DNA from: Hylemonella gracilis
Lineage (GTDB): Bacteria; Pseudomonadota; Gammaproteobacteria; Burkholderiales; Burkholderiaceae_C
NCBI RefSeq assembly: GCF_004328645.1
Contig: NZ_CP031395.1
Location: forward strand, 397,501-461,500
Length of the DNA stretch: 64,000 bases
Direction of reading: 5' to 3'
The notes below the pieces were generated by a model. The model did no database searches, was not told the origin of the DNA, and was given only the letters and a program-made list of their open reading frames with translations. The position numbers and the translations under genes were made by a program. Shown piece after piece: positions 19,066 through 28,580 of the stretch; position 1 is the first letter of the stretch; each line of letters starts with the position of its first letter.

Positions 19066-20811
19066 TCAGCCGACCACGGCATTGGGGTTTTGGGCCAGCA
19101 GCGACATTTCATCCTTGTTGCTGCCGATCCAGTTCTTGACGATGCCGGCCACCGCCGCCGGGTTCTCGCGTGCCAACTTGCGCGCCTCTTCCAACTGGCG
19201 CTCCTGGATGCGCGGCCCCTTCTTGATCGGCTCGGGCGAGCCCAGCTCCAAGTCTTCATCCAGCAAAGCGTCGAGCTGAGGTGCGGGCGGCGCCTGCATG
19301 GCCTTGAGCACCGGACGAATCACACCGAACAGTACCACCAAGGCCAGCAGGACGGCGCCCACGGGCCAGGCCAGATCACGCGCCAGTTCCTGCACGGCCG
19401 GCTGCTGCCAGAAGGCCAGGCTTTCGTCCGCTTTGGCATCGACCACGAAGGGGGCATTCATCAGGTTCACGGAATCGCCACGATCGACGTTGAAGCCGAT
19501 GCTCTCGCGCACCAGGGCCGTCATTTGATCGACTTGCTGCTGCGTCAGCGGAACCGGCGCAACATTGCCTCGGGCATCCGTCTGCGTGCGCTGGTTGACC
19601 ACGACAGCGGCGCTCAGGCGCCGGATCGCCCCGCGTGCCGCGCGCACCACGCGCACCGTCTTGTCCACCTCGTAGTTAACGACGGATTCCTTGCGGGTGC
19701 TGACCGGCGCCGCGGCTTGGCCTTGGGCACGGGCCAAGGACTGCGGGACACCAGGGGCCAGCGGTTGCACGGCGGCATTGATGGGGGCGGCATTGGGTCC
19801 GGGCGGCTGGTTGCTGACCGCGCCAGGAATGCCGGAGGGGCCAGCCGGGCCGGGATTGGTGCTTTCCAGCGTCTGCTGGCTGCGCACCGCGCCGGTGTCC
19901 GGTGCCTGGTTGGGCGTATGAGTCTCGGAGGTCTGCTCGCTTTCCGAGAAGTCCAGATCCGCCGTCACCTGGGCCTGCACATTGCCCTTGCCGACAACCG
20001 GCTCCAGGATGTCCAGGATGCGTTGACGGTACTGGGCCTCGATCTGCTGCACATACTTCAGCTGTTGCGTATCGATGCCATCCTGGCCGGCGGCGCCGTC
20101 AGGCGATTGGGACAGCAGTTTGCCAGTGTCATCGACGATGCTGACAGCCTCGGGTTTCATCTCGGGCACGCTGGACGAGACCAAGTGCACGATGCCCGCG
20201 ATCTGCGCGCGATCCAGGATGCGCCCCGGGTACAGGCTCAACAGCACGGAGGCCGACGGCTTCTGTTGCTCGCGGAAAAAGCCATTCTGCTGCGGCAGGG
20301 CCAGGTGCACGCGTGCGCTCTGCACGGACGACAGGGCCTGGATGGACCGGGTGAGCTCCCCCTCCAGACCACGCTGAAAATTCACGCGCTCCTGAAACTG
20401 AGTCGCGCCGAAGCGGCTGTTTTCCATCAGCTCGAAACCGGTGACCGAGCCCTTGGGCAGACCCTGCGAAGCGAGGCGCAAGCGGGTATCGTGCACCTTG
20501 TCGGCGGGCACGAGGATGGCGCCACCGCCCTCGGTGTACTGGTAGGGCACCTGCATCTGCGTCAGTTGCGCGACGATGGCACCACCGTCCTTGTCGGACA
20601 GGCCGCTGAACAAGACACGCCACTCGGTCTTGTTGTTCATGAGCAGGGCACCCAGGATGACGGCCACGATCACGGCCAAGCCCGCCGCCAGACGCATCTT
20701 CTGACCTCGCTCCAGCACCGCGAAGCGCTGGGACAGCGTCGGATTGACGGGCAACGCCATCGGGGACGTCGCAACCGGATTCAAAGGGGTAAGTGCAGCA
20801 GCCTCAGCCAT
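19066..20811 (-). CDS. fliF: flagellar MS-ring protein FliF
   Basis: Membrane platform on which the basal body is built. The 581-residue protein has an N-terminal transmembrane helix (LAAGLAVIVAVILGALLM), YscJ/FliF ring-building domains (FSGLSDKDGGAIVAQL; FELMENSRFGATQFQERVNFQRGLEGEL-type region), a low-complexity Pro/Ala loop (about 325-395), a second helix near 465-490, and a C-terminal FliG-binding tail. First gene of the leftward operon, divergent from fliE. Confidence 0.97.
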   Translation of the reverse strand: MAEAAALTPLNPVATSPMALPVNPTLSQRFAVLERGQKMRLAAGLAVIVAVILGALLMNNKTEWRVLFSGLSDKDGGAIVAQLTQMQVPYQYTEGGGAILVPADKVHDTRLRLASQGLPKGSVTGFELMENSRFGATQFQERVNFQRGLEGELTRSIQALSSVQSARVHLALPQQNGFFREQQKPSASVLLSLYPGRILDRAQIAGIVHLVSSSVPEMKPEAVSIVDDTGKLLSQSPDGAAGQDGIDTQQLKYVQQIEAQYRQRILDILEPVVGKGNVQAQVTADLDFSESEQTSETHTPNQAPDTGAVRSQQTLESTNPGPAGPSGIPGAVSNQPPGPNAAPINAAVQPLAPGVPQSLARAQGQAAAPVSTRKESVVNYEVDKTVRVVRAARGAIRRLSAAVVVNQRTQTDARGNVAPVPLTQQQVDQMTALVRESIGFNVDRGDSVNLMNAPFVVDAKADESLAFWQQPAVQELARDLAWPVGAVLLALVVLFGVIRPVLKAMQAPPAPQLDALLDEDLELGSPEPIKKGPRIQERQLEEARKLARENPAAVAGIVKNWIGSNKDEMSLLAQNPNAVVG

Positions 20812-21098
20812 GTTTCATTCCATGCGTCGTAACGCCAGAGTAAGCCCTTTACGGGCGTCTTTGGCATGGAATTATCTGGCAGTGACTGAAATCTTTAGCG
20901 GAAAAAGGGCGGGAAACACCCTCCTTTTCCCCCCAAAGCCCCTGAGGGCGGGGACTAGCATCTCCCCCAATTCCTCACGGATGCGGACGCGATCAGCAGG
21001 GGTTGTCAAGAGGACAACGGCACCATCATCCCGGCTTTTCCAGCCCAGTTCGTGATTTCATGGCCCTCATTTGACCGTTCAACCCAAGGAACACTGTC

Positions 21099-21413
21099 AT
21101 GGACTTGCGACTGAACCCCAACCTAACGCTCAACCGCACTCAACCCGACACCGCCCGCAAGGCGGTGATGCCCGACGAATCGCACGGCCCGCAAGGCTTC
21201 ACCGACGAGTTCAAGGCGGCGCTGCGTGCGGTGAGCAAGTCCCAGAACTACTCTGGCGACCTGCAGCGCCAGGTACAGATGGAAAACCCCAAAGTCAGCC
21301 TGGAAGAGACCATGGTGGCCATGCAAAAGGCCCAGATCGGCTTCCAAGCCACCCTGCATGTGCGCAACCGCATGGTGCAGGCCTACACCGACATCATGAA
21401 CATGTCGGTCTGA
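21099..21413 (+). CDS. fliE: flagellar hook-basal body protein FliE
   Basis: Small rod-base protein linking the MS ring and rod. The 104-residue protein has the family C-terminus (VSLEETMVAMQKAQIGFQA then VRNRMVQAYTDIMNMSV). AAGGA precedes the ATG. The gene is divergent from fliF across a 287-nt region that must hold promoters for both, although I see no sigma-28 box there. Confidence 0.95.
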   Translation: MDLRLNPNLTLNRTQPDTARKAVMPDESHGPQGFTDEFKAALRAVSKSQNYSGDLQRQVQMENPKVSLEETMVAMQKAQIGFQATLHVRNRMVQAYTDIMNMSV

Positions 21414-21431
21414 GCCCTGAACCAGGGGCTC
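21412..21431 (+). terminator. hairpin after fliE
   Basis: Inverted repeat GAGCCC / GGGCTC around an 8-nt loop that begins within the fliE stop codon, in the 104-nt gap between convergent fliE and fliT. No T-run follows, so termination strength is uncertain. Confidence 0.4.
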
Positions 21432-21517
21432 AAGACGCCGGCGCTCCGGATTCCGCTGCGCCTGGTGTCCGCTCCGTATGAGTTCTCAAGTCAGATGGCG
21501 TGAGCCATTGGACCGAT

Positions 21518-21835
21518 TCAGTGCAAGACCTTGGGATGCGCCTTGTCGAAAAGGCCACCCATCATTTCCTCTTCCAGCTGTCCCAGCCACGGCTCGGTCA
21601 ATTGCCGGATTTCGGCATCATTGCGCAGGATGCGCTGCATGATCTGCGTTTTTTCACGTCGGTCTTCCGGACGCAGGTCTTCTTCACGCGCACGATGGCG
21701 TAGCTGCTCGATGAGCACGGCGCACACGCCCTCGTAGCGCATCACCGCTTCAAGATCCTTGGCTCGGGCGGCCTCCAGCATTCGGCGACTGCCATCTTCT
21801 ATGGACTTGTAGTAGTCAATCAGCATTTGAGACAT
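21518..21835 (-). CDS. fliT: flagellar export chaperone FliT
   Basis: Small helical chaperone for the cap protein FliD. The 105-residue protein shows the family's Tyr/Leu start (MLIDYYKSIEDGSRRMLEAA) and a central charged helix. Sequence identity across FliT proteins is low, so the call leans on size and position after fliD-fliS. ATG 21835 is chosen because GGGAG lies 6-7 nt upstream; a TTG at 21841 is the alternative. The start abuts the fliS stop codon. Confidence 0.82.
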   Translation of the reverse strand: MSQMLIDYYKSIEDGSRRMLEAARAKDLEAVMRYEGVCAVLIEQLRHRAREEDLRPEDRREKTQIMQRILRNDAEIRQLTEPWLGQLEEEMMGGLFDKAHPKVLH

Positions 21836-21837
21836 GG

Positions 21838-22320
21838 TCAACTCCCGGTTCCTGTGCCACCCACACTGGGGCCAGCGCCTTGCTCTTCAACGGACTTGCC
21901 GCCCGAATCGGCGCCTTGCCCCATGGCCTGCGCTCTGATGTCCTTCCAGCTCTGGGCAATCGGCTCCAACAGCGACTGCACTTCCTGCAGCAACGACTCA
22001 TCATTGCGCGCGTTGGCCAACACCAACTGGCGCATACAGTAGTCGTACAGCGTGGACAAGTTCTGCGCCAGCTCGCCACCGTCAACCCGATCCAGGCTGG
22101 TCGAGAGCCCTTCCTCGACGATGCGCAAGGCACGGGAGATGGCGTCAATCTTGGTCGCCAGGTCGTCACGCTGGATGGCGCCACGCGCCCGGACGATTTC
22201 GCGCAACACACCCTCAAACAGCAGATTCACGATCTGATGCTGATCGACGGTGTGCATGCTGGTCTCAACGCCGATGCGCCTGTAGGCATCGGCCGCGCCA
22301 GGGCGTGCCGGGGAAAACAT
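21838..22320 (-). CDS. fliS: flagellar export chaperone FliS
   Basis: Chaperone that binds flagellin and prevents early polymerisation. The 160-residue protein has the FliS core: AYRRIGVETSMHT, the QIVNLLFEGVLREI helix, and LSTLYDYCMRQLVLANA. A Gly/Ser-rich tail of about 25 residues extends the usual length. It follows fliD after 118 nt and abuts fliT. Confidence 0.96.
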   Translation of the reverse strand: MFSPARPGAADAYRRIGVETSMHTVDQHQIVNLLFEGVLREIVRARGAIQRDDLATKIDAISRALRIVEEGLSTSLDRVDGGELAQNLSTLYDYCMRQLVLANARNDESLLQEVQSLLEPIAQSWKDIRAQAMGQGADSGGKSVEEQGAGPSVGGTGTGS

Positions 22321-22438
22321 GGGGTGTTCCGTCCTATCTAAAAATCAAGCCGATACAGAATTCAAGGATGAGCCGCTATTTTGCGCTCCACTGAACTCTA
22401 TATCGGCACACACCCCGCACCAGTAAAGCCACTCGATC

Positions 22439-24283
22439 TCAGGAACTGGACTTGTTCCACTGGGCTATTTGCTGCGATATGTAGGTGCTCAGGGAGTTCA
22501 AGCTCGCCATCTGCACGTCCAACGCGCTGTATTTGCGATTGAGCTGCTCCTCAATGCGACTGGCCTTGTCATTGACCCTGACTTGCTCGAGCGCATTCGT
22601 ATCCAGCTCCGTCTGCAAGCTGTCGTCCTTGCGCTTGAAGAAACCCGCCGTACCAAAATTGCCGGTTGTCCCCCCCAGCAGCGCAGTCATCAGACCTTTG
22701 AAGCTCTGGCCTATGCCCACGCTGCCACCAGAAACCGCATCTTTGCCCGATTCTGCAACGTTGCTTGCAACGAATGCCAAGCGTGACAGCCCATTGGCAT
22801 CGGCGTTATTACCATCGATATCAGTCACAGTCATGTTGAAAGCGGTCTGCGTCCCCCCGTAGAGGCTGGTCAGGACCAGCGCACCGCCCGCTGTCGAAGC
22901 GGTCACGCCCGTGGATGGATCCGCATTGATCTTGTTGACAATGTCATCAAGGGTATCGGTTGCCGTCACCGCGATATTCACAGTCGCGCCGTTTCCGGCG
23001 AACGCACTGGCAAACGCCCCGCCACTCCATGAGCCCAACTGAATGGACAAGGTGCCCTCACCCACCGGCACGCCCGCCCCCACGCTCGCAGTGATGGCGG
23101 ACTGCGCTTTCGCCGACTCGCTCACGCGGTTGCCAACGAACAAGGTTTTCATTGCATCTGGATTGGCCAAGGCCTGTGTCAGCTTGGCGCTGTCGATTTC
23201 CAAATGCCCGTCGGGACGCGAATCGGCGCTGCCCGCGACTCTCACGCCTATGCTGCTGAACGTGGTATAGCCGCCATTGTCAGAACCGAACACAGAGCCC
23301 AACGCCGAACGCAAGGATCGCTGCATCGCCAAGAGGGTGCTGTCGCCCTGAAATGCCCCGGCCGTCTCGGTGCTCTCTTCGTACTTGGTCGTTTGATTCA
23401 GCAGATCATTCAAATCGTTGTAAGCCTTCACGAAGCCTTCGATATTGGTCTTCATCGCCGAGGTGTCCCGGGTGATGGCGACCGTCGCGGGTGCGGTCGT
23501 GACCTTGTTGGCCGTGATCGTCACGCCCGCCACCACATCGGCGAATGTGTTGGTGGCAGAAGTCAGCGCAATGCCGTTCACCGTCACCTCGGCATCGGCC
23601 GCAGCCTGCGTTTCGTGAAAGGTGGTGTTCGTGCCATCCGAGAAAATCAGGCGAGACAAGCCAGTGTTATCTGTATCTCCGGCTGGCGCACCGCCCTCCT
23701 CCACCGCCAGCGAAAACGCCTTGCTCTCGCCCGTCTCTTTGCTGTTCAGCAGCAGTCGCTGCTGACCCGTTCCCGGATCAGTCATGACCGTGGCCGTCAC
23801 ACCCGCATTGCTGCCGTTGATCTTGCTGGCCACATCGGACAACTTGTCCGTCCCGGAAACAACGATGTCGGTTGTTGTGGCGTTCGGCGCCGTCCCGATG
23901 GTTACTTTCAGCGTGCCCGCGCCGACAAAAGCGTTTGCCGCGAAGGCACCAGACGCTGTGGCCCGCGCTGCCGCCACCTGCTGAACCTGCACCGACAAAC
24001 TGGTGGGCTGAGCACCGCCATTGGCGCTCACCGACACCGCGTCGCTGGATGAAGTGGCTGCGGCCGCATTCCAGCCCGTCACGCTGGCCAGCTTGCTGAC
24101 TGCAGTATTCAGGGCGTCCGCCAAAGACGTCATCTGTCCCATGAGGGTGATTCTGGCTTCAGTTTGCGTTTTCTCGAGCTTGAGCTTCTCTAGCGGCTTC
24201 TTCTCCAATTCCACCAGTTGCGAAACGATGCTCCGGACATCCAGACCATTCGTGCCAATACCCAGCGATGAAATCGTAGCCAT
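22439..24283 (-). CDS. fliD: flagellar filament cap protein FliD
   Basis: Cap protein that folds flagellin at the filament tip. The 614-residue protein has the FliD N-terminus (MATISSLGIGTNGLDVRSIVSQLVELE), a large beta-rich variable region (about 100-460), and the FliD C-terminal coiled segment (NDKASRIEEQLNRKYSALD, then ISQQIAQWNKS). It is longer than the enteric protein (about 470), reflecting an expanded middle domain. It leads fliD-fliS-fliT and has its own sigma-28-type promoter. Confidence 0.96.
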   Translation of the reverse strand: MATISSLGIGTNGLDVRSIVSQLVELEKKPLEKLKLEKTQTEARITLMGQMTSLADALNTAVSKLASVTGWNAAAATSSSDAVSVSANGGAQPTSLSVQVQQVAAARATASGAFAANAFVGAGTLKVTIGTAPNATTTDIVVSGTDKLSDVASKINGSNAGVTATVMTDPGTGQQRLLLNSKETGESKAFSLAVEEGGAPAGDTDNTGLSRLIFSDGTNTTFHETQAAADAEVTVNGIALTSATNTFADVVAGVTITANKVTTAPATVAITRDTSAMKTNIEGFVKAYNDLNDLLNQTTKYEESTETAGAFQGDSTLLAMQRSLRSALGSVFGSDNGGYTTFSSIGVRVAGSADSRPDGHLEIDSAKLTQALANPDAMKTLFVGNRVSESAKAQSAITASVGAGVPVGEGTLSIQLGSWSGGAFASAFAGNGATVNIAVTATDTLDDIVNKINADPSTGVTASTAGGALVLTSLYGGTQTAFNMTVTDIDGNNADANGLSRLAFVASNVAESGKDAVSGGSVGIGQSFKGLMTALLGGTTGNFGTAGFFKRKDDSLQTELDTNALEQVRVNDKASRIEEQLNRKYSALDVQMASLNSLSTYISQQIAQWNKSSS

Positions 24284-24414
24284 GAAAAACTCCTGAACAG
24301 CCTGGTCGCCGAAGGGCCCCAGCAGCCGAAATTAGTGCAGATTATGGATTCCGTGCCATCCGCCTGTCACGGCGGATTAAGGGGCACAAAAGGCCATTGT
24401 TCTGCCTGTCTCGG

Positions 24415-24441
24415 TTATCGACCTTGAAGACCGAAACTTGA
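24415..24441 (-). promoter_or_regulatory. sigma-28 (FliA) promoter of fliD-fliS-fliT
   Basis: On the minus strand: TCAAGTTT, 11 nt, GTCGATAA. This fits the enteric FliA pattern TAAAGTTT-N11-GCCGATAA with exact spacing. It implies a leader of about 125 nt before the fliD ATG at 24283. Confidence 0.85.
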
Positions 24442-24503
24442 GGCACGCCCACCCCGATTCGTAACAAACGGAAAAAGGGTTCGTTAATTCCATCATGCAA
24501 AAC

Positions 24504-24537
24504 AAAAAGGGCTGGCACCGTTGCCAGTGCCAGCCCT
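24504..24537 (-). terminator. Rho-independent terminator of flagellin 1
   Basis: Inverted repeat AGGGCTGGCAC / GTGCCAGCCCT with an 8-nt loop, followed on the minus strand by five T. It lies about 50 nt after the flagellin stop codon. The same element recurs after flagellins 2 and 3. Confidence 0.9.
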
Positions 24538-24587
24538 GGAAAGCAGGGCCGGGAATGCACTTCCCCGCCCGACTCCCACCCCAACTT

Positions 24588-26099
24588 TTACTGCAGCAGC
24601 TGCAGCACGCCCTGCGGAATCTGGTTGGCCTGGGCGATCATCGCCGTGCCCGCCTGTTGCAGGATCTGAGCACGCGACAGCGCCGCAGTTTCCGATGCAA
24701 AGTCCGCATCCTGGATCCGGCTGCGCGAGGCGGTCATGTTCTCGGCCGTGATGTTCAGGTTGTTGATCGTCGACTCAAAGCGCGACTGCAGGGCACCCAG
24801 CTTGGCACGCTCACCGCTGATGAAGGCCAGGGCCGAGTCCACCGTCTTGATCGCGTCGTTGGCCTTGATCACCGAGGTGATGTCCAGGTCCGCCACCTTG
24901 TGCAGCGTTGACGACGTGTCAAAGCCCACGTAGGCGTTGGAAGCAGCGACCGTGGCCGCATGGCTCAGCACGAAGGACTTGTTCGAGTCGAACGTCAGGT
25001 AGCCGCTCACGATGCTGTTCTGGGCGTTGGTGTCCGCCGCCAGGGTCATCGTGCTCACCGAAGCCAGCGCGCCAGAGGTGTCGGTCTTCATCTTGTTGAC
25101 CGTCACGGCACCCGCGTTCTGCACCGTGGTGTCGGACACCATGATGTCGTTGCCCGTGGCGTTGGTCAGGATGATGCCGGTGCCGGCCGCGTTCAGGCTG
25201 GCCGTCACACCCGTCTTGGACGCCTTGTCGTTGAAGGCCGAGATCGCCGCCGCCAGGCCGCTGGGCGTGTTCGACGTGTCGGTCAGGTTGAAGGTGATCG
25301 ACTCGGGGTTGTTGCCGTTGTCCGAACGCAGGTTCAGCGTGTAAGCGCCCGTGGCCGCGAAGCTCAGCTGCGCATCCGTACGCGCCTCGGCCGTCACACC
25401 GGTGATGGCGGTCTGCTGGTTGACCTTGGTGGCCACCGATTTGGCGGTCTCACTGAGCACCGTGGCAATCGCCGCGCTACCTGCCGCCGCATTGATCGTG
25501 AAGGTCTCGGCCAGGACGCCGTTGGCACCCCAGGTCGCACCGGACGCCACCGTTTGAACCGCCGCCACCGTGTTGATGCCTTGGTTGTTGCCGTACACGC
25601 TGGTGCGGGCGTTGGCCGTGGCCGCCACGATGGTCTGGTTGGCGTTGGCGCCAATCTGGAACTGGGCCGTGCCGAACGTGCCGTCCAGCAGCTTGGAGCC
25701 GTTGAACTCGGTGCTGGTGGAGATGCGGTCCAGTTCGGCAACCAGCTGAGCCACTTCCTGGTTCAGGGCCTGGCGGTCCGAGGCGCTGTTGGTGGCGTTG
25801 GCCGATTGCACGGCCAGTTCACGCACCCGCTGCAAGATGGTGCCGGCGGCTCCGAGCGCACCTTCCGTCACCTGCGCCAGGGACACGCCATCGTTGGCGT
25901 TGCGCGCGGCTTGGTTCAGGCCACGGATCTGGCTGGTGAAGCGCTCGGAAATCGCCAAGCCAGCGGCGTCGTCCTTGGCGCTGTTGATGCGCAGACCGGA
26001 CGACAGGCGTTGAATCGCCGTGGTCAGGGACTTGTCGCTGATGCCCTGGTAACGCTGGGCGGACAACGAGTTGATGTTGGTGTTGATAACGGCAGCCAT
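24588..26099 (-). CDS. fliC: flagellin 1
   Basis: Filament subunit, 503 residues. The N-terminal D0/D1 helices ([39 protein letters not shown]) and C-terminal helices ([28 protein letters not shown]) are intact; the central 180-380 region is Ala/Thr-rich and surface-exposed. Cysteine is absent, as usual. It differs from flagellin 3 at only three residues in the middle (S/N and TD/AS), and the surrounding DNA is also nearly identical. CAGGAG precedes the ATG, with a long leader and a sigma-28 promoter upstream. Confidence 0.97.
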   Translation of the reverse strand: MAAVINTNINSLSAQRYQGISDKSLTTAIQRLSSGLRINSAKDDAAGLAISERFTSQIRGLNQAARNANDGVSLAQVTEGALGAAGTILQRVRELAVQSANATNSASDRQALNQEVAQLVAELDRISTSTEFNGSKLLDGTFGTAQFQIGANANQTIVAATANARTSVYGNNQGINTVAAVQTVASGATWGANGVLAETFTINAAAGSAAIATVLSETAKSVATKVNQQTAITGVTAEARTDAQLSFAATGAYTLNLRSDNGNNPESITFNLTDTSNTPSGLAAAISAFNDKASKTGVTASLNAAGTGIILTNATGNDIMVSDTTVQNAGAVTVNKMKTDTSGALASVSTMTLAADTNAQNSIVSGYLTFDSNKSFVLSHAATVAASNAYVGFDTSSTLHKVADLDITSVIKANDAIKTVDSALAFISGERAKLGALQSRFESTINNLNITAENMTASRSRIQDADFASETAALSRAQILQQAGTAMIAQANQIPQGVLQLLQ

Positions 26100-26231
26100 T
26101 TGAAAACTCCTGTGCTTTTAGAAAATGGCACTTGCTGCATCAGCGTCGCGCCGGGGGGGGTAATGCCTACTTTTACGAGGCTCTTTGCAGCACCTTGAAA
26201 CCAGCCAGTGGCCCGCCTCTTGATGTCCGCC

Positions 26232-26245
26232 GGGTTTCAAAACCC
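26232..26245 (-). other. 5'-terminal mRNA hairpin, flagellin 1
   Basis: GGGTTTCAAAACCC (as read on the plus strand) lies just downstream of the -10 box, so it would sit at the very 5' end of the transcript. The same stem, with a different loop, is found in flagellin 2, and an identical copy in flagellin 3. Confidence 0.55.
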
Positions 26246-26254
26246 TTTGATCCG

Positions 26255-26281
26255 TTATCGCCCCAGCCTCGGTCAACTTGA
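26255..26281 (-). promoter_or_regulatory. sigma-28 promoter of flagellin 1
   Basis: Minus strand: TCAAGTTG, 11 nt, GGCGATAA. Spacing is exact for FliA. The predicted leader is about 150 nt. Confidence 0.88.
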
Positions 26282-26495
26282 ACAGCCCCCCTGGGCAGCC
26301 CCCCGTCGTTATCGGGGTGATTTCGGCCCGAAAACGTCGCGCGATCGGCAAGCAAGCCCAAAACTTGAACGGGGAAAAGCGCCCTAGGAATCCCGTTTCA
26401 CCACAGATCACTTCGGGATTGGCAAGGTGGAGACACCCGGCATCGAACGTCATGACAACGCTGGGCTCGCAGCCGCCATGACTGCGCCACACAGC

Positions 26496-26529
26496 AAAAA
26501 GGGCTGGCACCGTTGCCGGTGCCAGCCCT
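26496..26529 (-). terminator. Rho-independent terminator of flagellin 2
   Basis: Stem GGGCTGGCACCG / CGGTGCCAGCCC with a 3-nt loop, followed by five T on the minus strand. One base differs from the flagellin 1 and 3 versions (CCGG against CCAG), which completes two extra base pairs. Confidence 0.92.
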
Positions 26530-26579
26530 GGAAAGCAGGGCCGGGAATGCACTTCCCCGCCCGACTCCCACCCCAACTT

Positions 26580-28091
26580 TTACTGCAGCAACTGCAGCAC
26601 GCCCTGCGGAATCTGGTTGGCCTGGGCGATCATCGCCGTGCCCGCCTGTTGCAGGATCTGAGCACGCGACAGCGCCGCAGTTTCCGATGCAAAGTCCGCA
26701 TCCTGGATCCGGCTGCGCGAGGCGGTCAAGTTCTCGGCCGTGATGTTCAGGTTGTTGATCGTCGAATCGAAGCGCGACTGCAGGGCACCCAGCTTGGCAC
26801 GCTCACCGCTGATGAAGGCCAGGGCCGAGTCCACCGTCTTGATCGCGTCGTTGGCCTTGATCACCGAGGTCACGTCCAGGTCCGCCACCTTGTGCAGCGT
26901 CGACGACGTATCCGAGCCGATGTAGGCGTTAGAAGCAGCGACCGTGGCCGCATGGCTCAGCACGAAGGACTTGTTCGAGTCGAACGTCAGGTAGCCGCTC
27001 ACGATGCTGTTCTGGGCGTTGGTGTCCGCCGCCAGGGTCATCGTGCTCACCGAAGCCAGCGCGCCAGAGGTGTCGGTCTTCATCTTGTTGACCGTCACGG
27101 CACCCGCGTTGATCACCGAGGTGTCGGACACCATGATGTCGTTGCCCGTGGAGTTGGTCAGGATGATGCCAGTGCCGGCCGCGTTCAGGCTGGCCGTCAC
27201 ACCCGTCTTGGACGCCTTGTCGTTGAAGGCCGAGATCGCCGCCGCCAGGCCGCTGGGCGTGTTCGACGTGTCGGTCAGGTTGAAGGTGATCGACTCGGGG
27301 TTGTTGCCGTTGTCCGAACGCAGGTTCAGCGTGTAAGCGCCCGTGGCCGCGAAGCTCAGCTGCGCATCCGTACGCGCCTCGGCCGTCACACCGGTGACCG
27401 ACGTTTGCTGGTTGACCTTGGTGGCCACCGATTTGGCGGTCTCACTGAGCACCGTGGCAATCGCCGCGCTACCTGCCGCCGCATTGATCGTGAAGGTCTC
27501 GGCCAGGACGCCGTTGGCACCCCAGGTCGCACCGGACGCCACCGTTTGAACCGCCGCCACCGTGTTGATGCCTTGGTTGTTGCCGTACACGCTGGTGCGG
27601 GCGTTGGCCGTGGCCGCCACGATGGTCTGGTTGGCGTTGGCGCCAATCTGGAACTGGGCCGTGCCGAACGTGCCGTCCAGCAGCTTGGAGCCGTTGAACT
27701 CGGTGCTGGTGGAAATGCGGTCCAGTTCAGAAACAAGCTGGGCCACTTCCGAGTTCAGGGCCTGGCGGTCCGAGGCGCTGTTGGTGGCGTTGGCCGATTG
27801 CACGGCCAGTTCACGCACCCGCTGCAGGATGTCGCTGGCGGCCTTCAAGGCGCCTTCCGTGGTCTGCGCCAGGGACACGCCGTCGTTGGCGTTGCGCGCG
27901 GCTTGGTTCAGGCCACGGATCTGGCTGGTGAAGCGCTCGGAAATCGCCAAGCCAGCGGCGTCGTCCTTGGCGCTGTTGATGCGCAGACCGGACGACAGGC
28001 GTTGAATCGCCGTGGTCAGGGACTTGTCGCTGATGCCCTGGTAACGCTGAGCAGACAATGAATTGATATTGGTGTTAATGACGGCTGCCAT
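26580..28091 (-). CDS. fliC: flagellin 2 (mosaic copy)
   Basis: 503 residues with intact flagellin N- and C-terminal domains. ATG 28091 follows a Shine-Dalgarno sequence (AGGAG); a frame 13 codons longer is spurious. Blocks alternate between two relatives. [25 protein letters not shown] and YIGSDTSS match flagellin 4; the first half of the variable region and the C-terminus ([26 protein letters not shown]) match flagellins 1 and 3. That pattern points to gene conversion within the array. Confidence 0.97.
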   Translation of the reverse strand: MAAVINTNINSLSAQRYQGISDKSLTTAIQRLSSGLRINSAKDDAAGLAISERFTSQIRGLNQAARNANDGVSLAQTTEGALKAASDILQRVRELAVQSANATNSASDRQALNSEVAQLVSELDRISTSTEFNGSKLLDGTFGTAQFQIGANANQTIVAATANARTSVYGNNQGINTVAAVQTVASGATWGANGVLAETFTINAAAGSAAIATVLSETAKSVATKVNQQTSVTGVTAEARTDAQLSFAATGAYTLNLRSDNGNNPESITFNLTDTSNTPSGLAAAISAFNDKASKTGVTASLNAAGTGIILTNSTGNDIMVSDTSVINAGAVTVNKMKTDTSGALASVSTMTLAADTNAQNSIVSGYLTFDSNKSFVLSHAATVAASNAYIGSDTSSTLHKVADLDVTSVIKANDAIKTVDSALAFISGERAKLGALQSRFDSTINNLNITAENLTASRSRIQDADFASETAALSRAQILQQAGTAMIAQANQIPQGVLQLLQ

Positions 28092-28227
28092 TTGAAACTC
28101 CTGTGTGAAAAAAATAGCACTGGCTGCCACAGCTCCGTGCCGGCTGGTCTTCGTCCACTTTTTGCTGGGTGGCTCTTTGCAACATCTTTGAAACTCGCCT
28201 GAAGAGACTGGCCTCTCGATGCTTGCC

Positions 28228-28241
28228 GGGTTTTGAAACCC
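28228..28241 (-). other. 5'-terminal mRNA hairpin, flagellin 2
   Basis: GGGTTTTGAAACCC (plus strand): the same GGGTTT/AAACCC stem as in flagellins 1 and 3, with a changed loop, at the same place relative to the -10 box. Confidence 0.55.
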
Positions 28242-28250
28242 TGTGATCCG

Positions 28251-28277
28251 TTATCGTCCCGGCCTCACCGAACTTGA
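28251..28277 (-). promoter_or_regulatory. sigma-28 promoter of flagellin 2
   Basis: Minus strand: TCAAGTTC, 11 nt, GACGATAA. It sits the same distance from the ATG as in the sister genes. Confidence 0.85.
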
Positions 28278-28496
28278 GCGGCACTGCATGACGCATCGCG
28301 ATTTATCGCCGTAGCGCTTGTCAGCGCTGAATTCAAGGCGCTCTTAATCGGCAAGTTCGCCCAAAAACTTAAGCCGAAAAAACAAACTCCTGCCCCTTCT
28401 TCATCGAAGTTCGCCAAGGCTGGCAGAGTGGAAGCCCCCGGCATCGAACGTCGTGACGACGCTGGGCTCGCAGCCGCCATGACTGCGCCACACAGC

Positions 28497-28530
28497 AAAA
28501 AGGGCTGGCACCGTTGCCAGTGCCAGCCCT
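28497..28530 (-). terminator. Rho-independent terminator of flagellin 3
   Basis: Identical to the flagellin 1 terminator: stem AGGGCTGGCAC / GTGCCAGCCCT followed by five T on the minus strand. Confidence 0.9.
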
Positions 28531-28580
28531 GGAAAGCAGGGCCGGGAATGCACTTCCCCGCCCGACTCCCACCCCAACTT

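Larger units (their letters stand above)
24284..24587. other. intergenic region fliD / flagellin 1
   Basis: About 300 nt. It holds the fliD leader and sigma-28-type promoter (24415-24441) and the flagellin 1 terminator (24504-24537). The short frames here are not genes. Confidence 0.8.
26100..26579. other. intergenic region flagellin 1 / flagellin 2
   Basis: 480 nt. From the right it holds the flagellin 2 terminator (26496-26529), about 220 nt of unassigned sequence, the sigma-28 promoter of flagellin 1 (26255-26281), a conserved hairpin at the expected transcript start (26232-26245), and a leader of about 130 nt. Positions up to about 26408 recur almost exactly at 30093-30401. Confidence 0.8.
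28092..28580. other. intergenic region flagellin 2 / flagellin 3
   Basis: 489 nt. It holds the flagellin 3 terminator (28497-28530), the flagellin 2 promoter (28251-28277), the conserved hairpin (28228-28241) and a leader of about 140 nt. Sequence at 28430-28580 closely repeats 26430-26580. No gene is seen. Confidence 0.8.
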
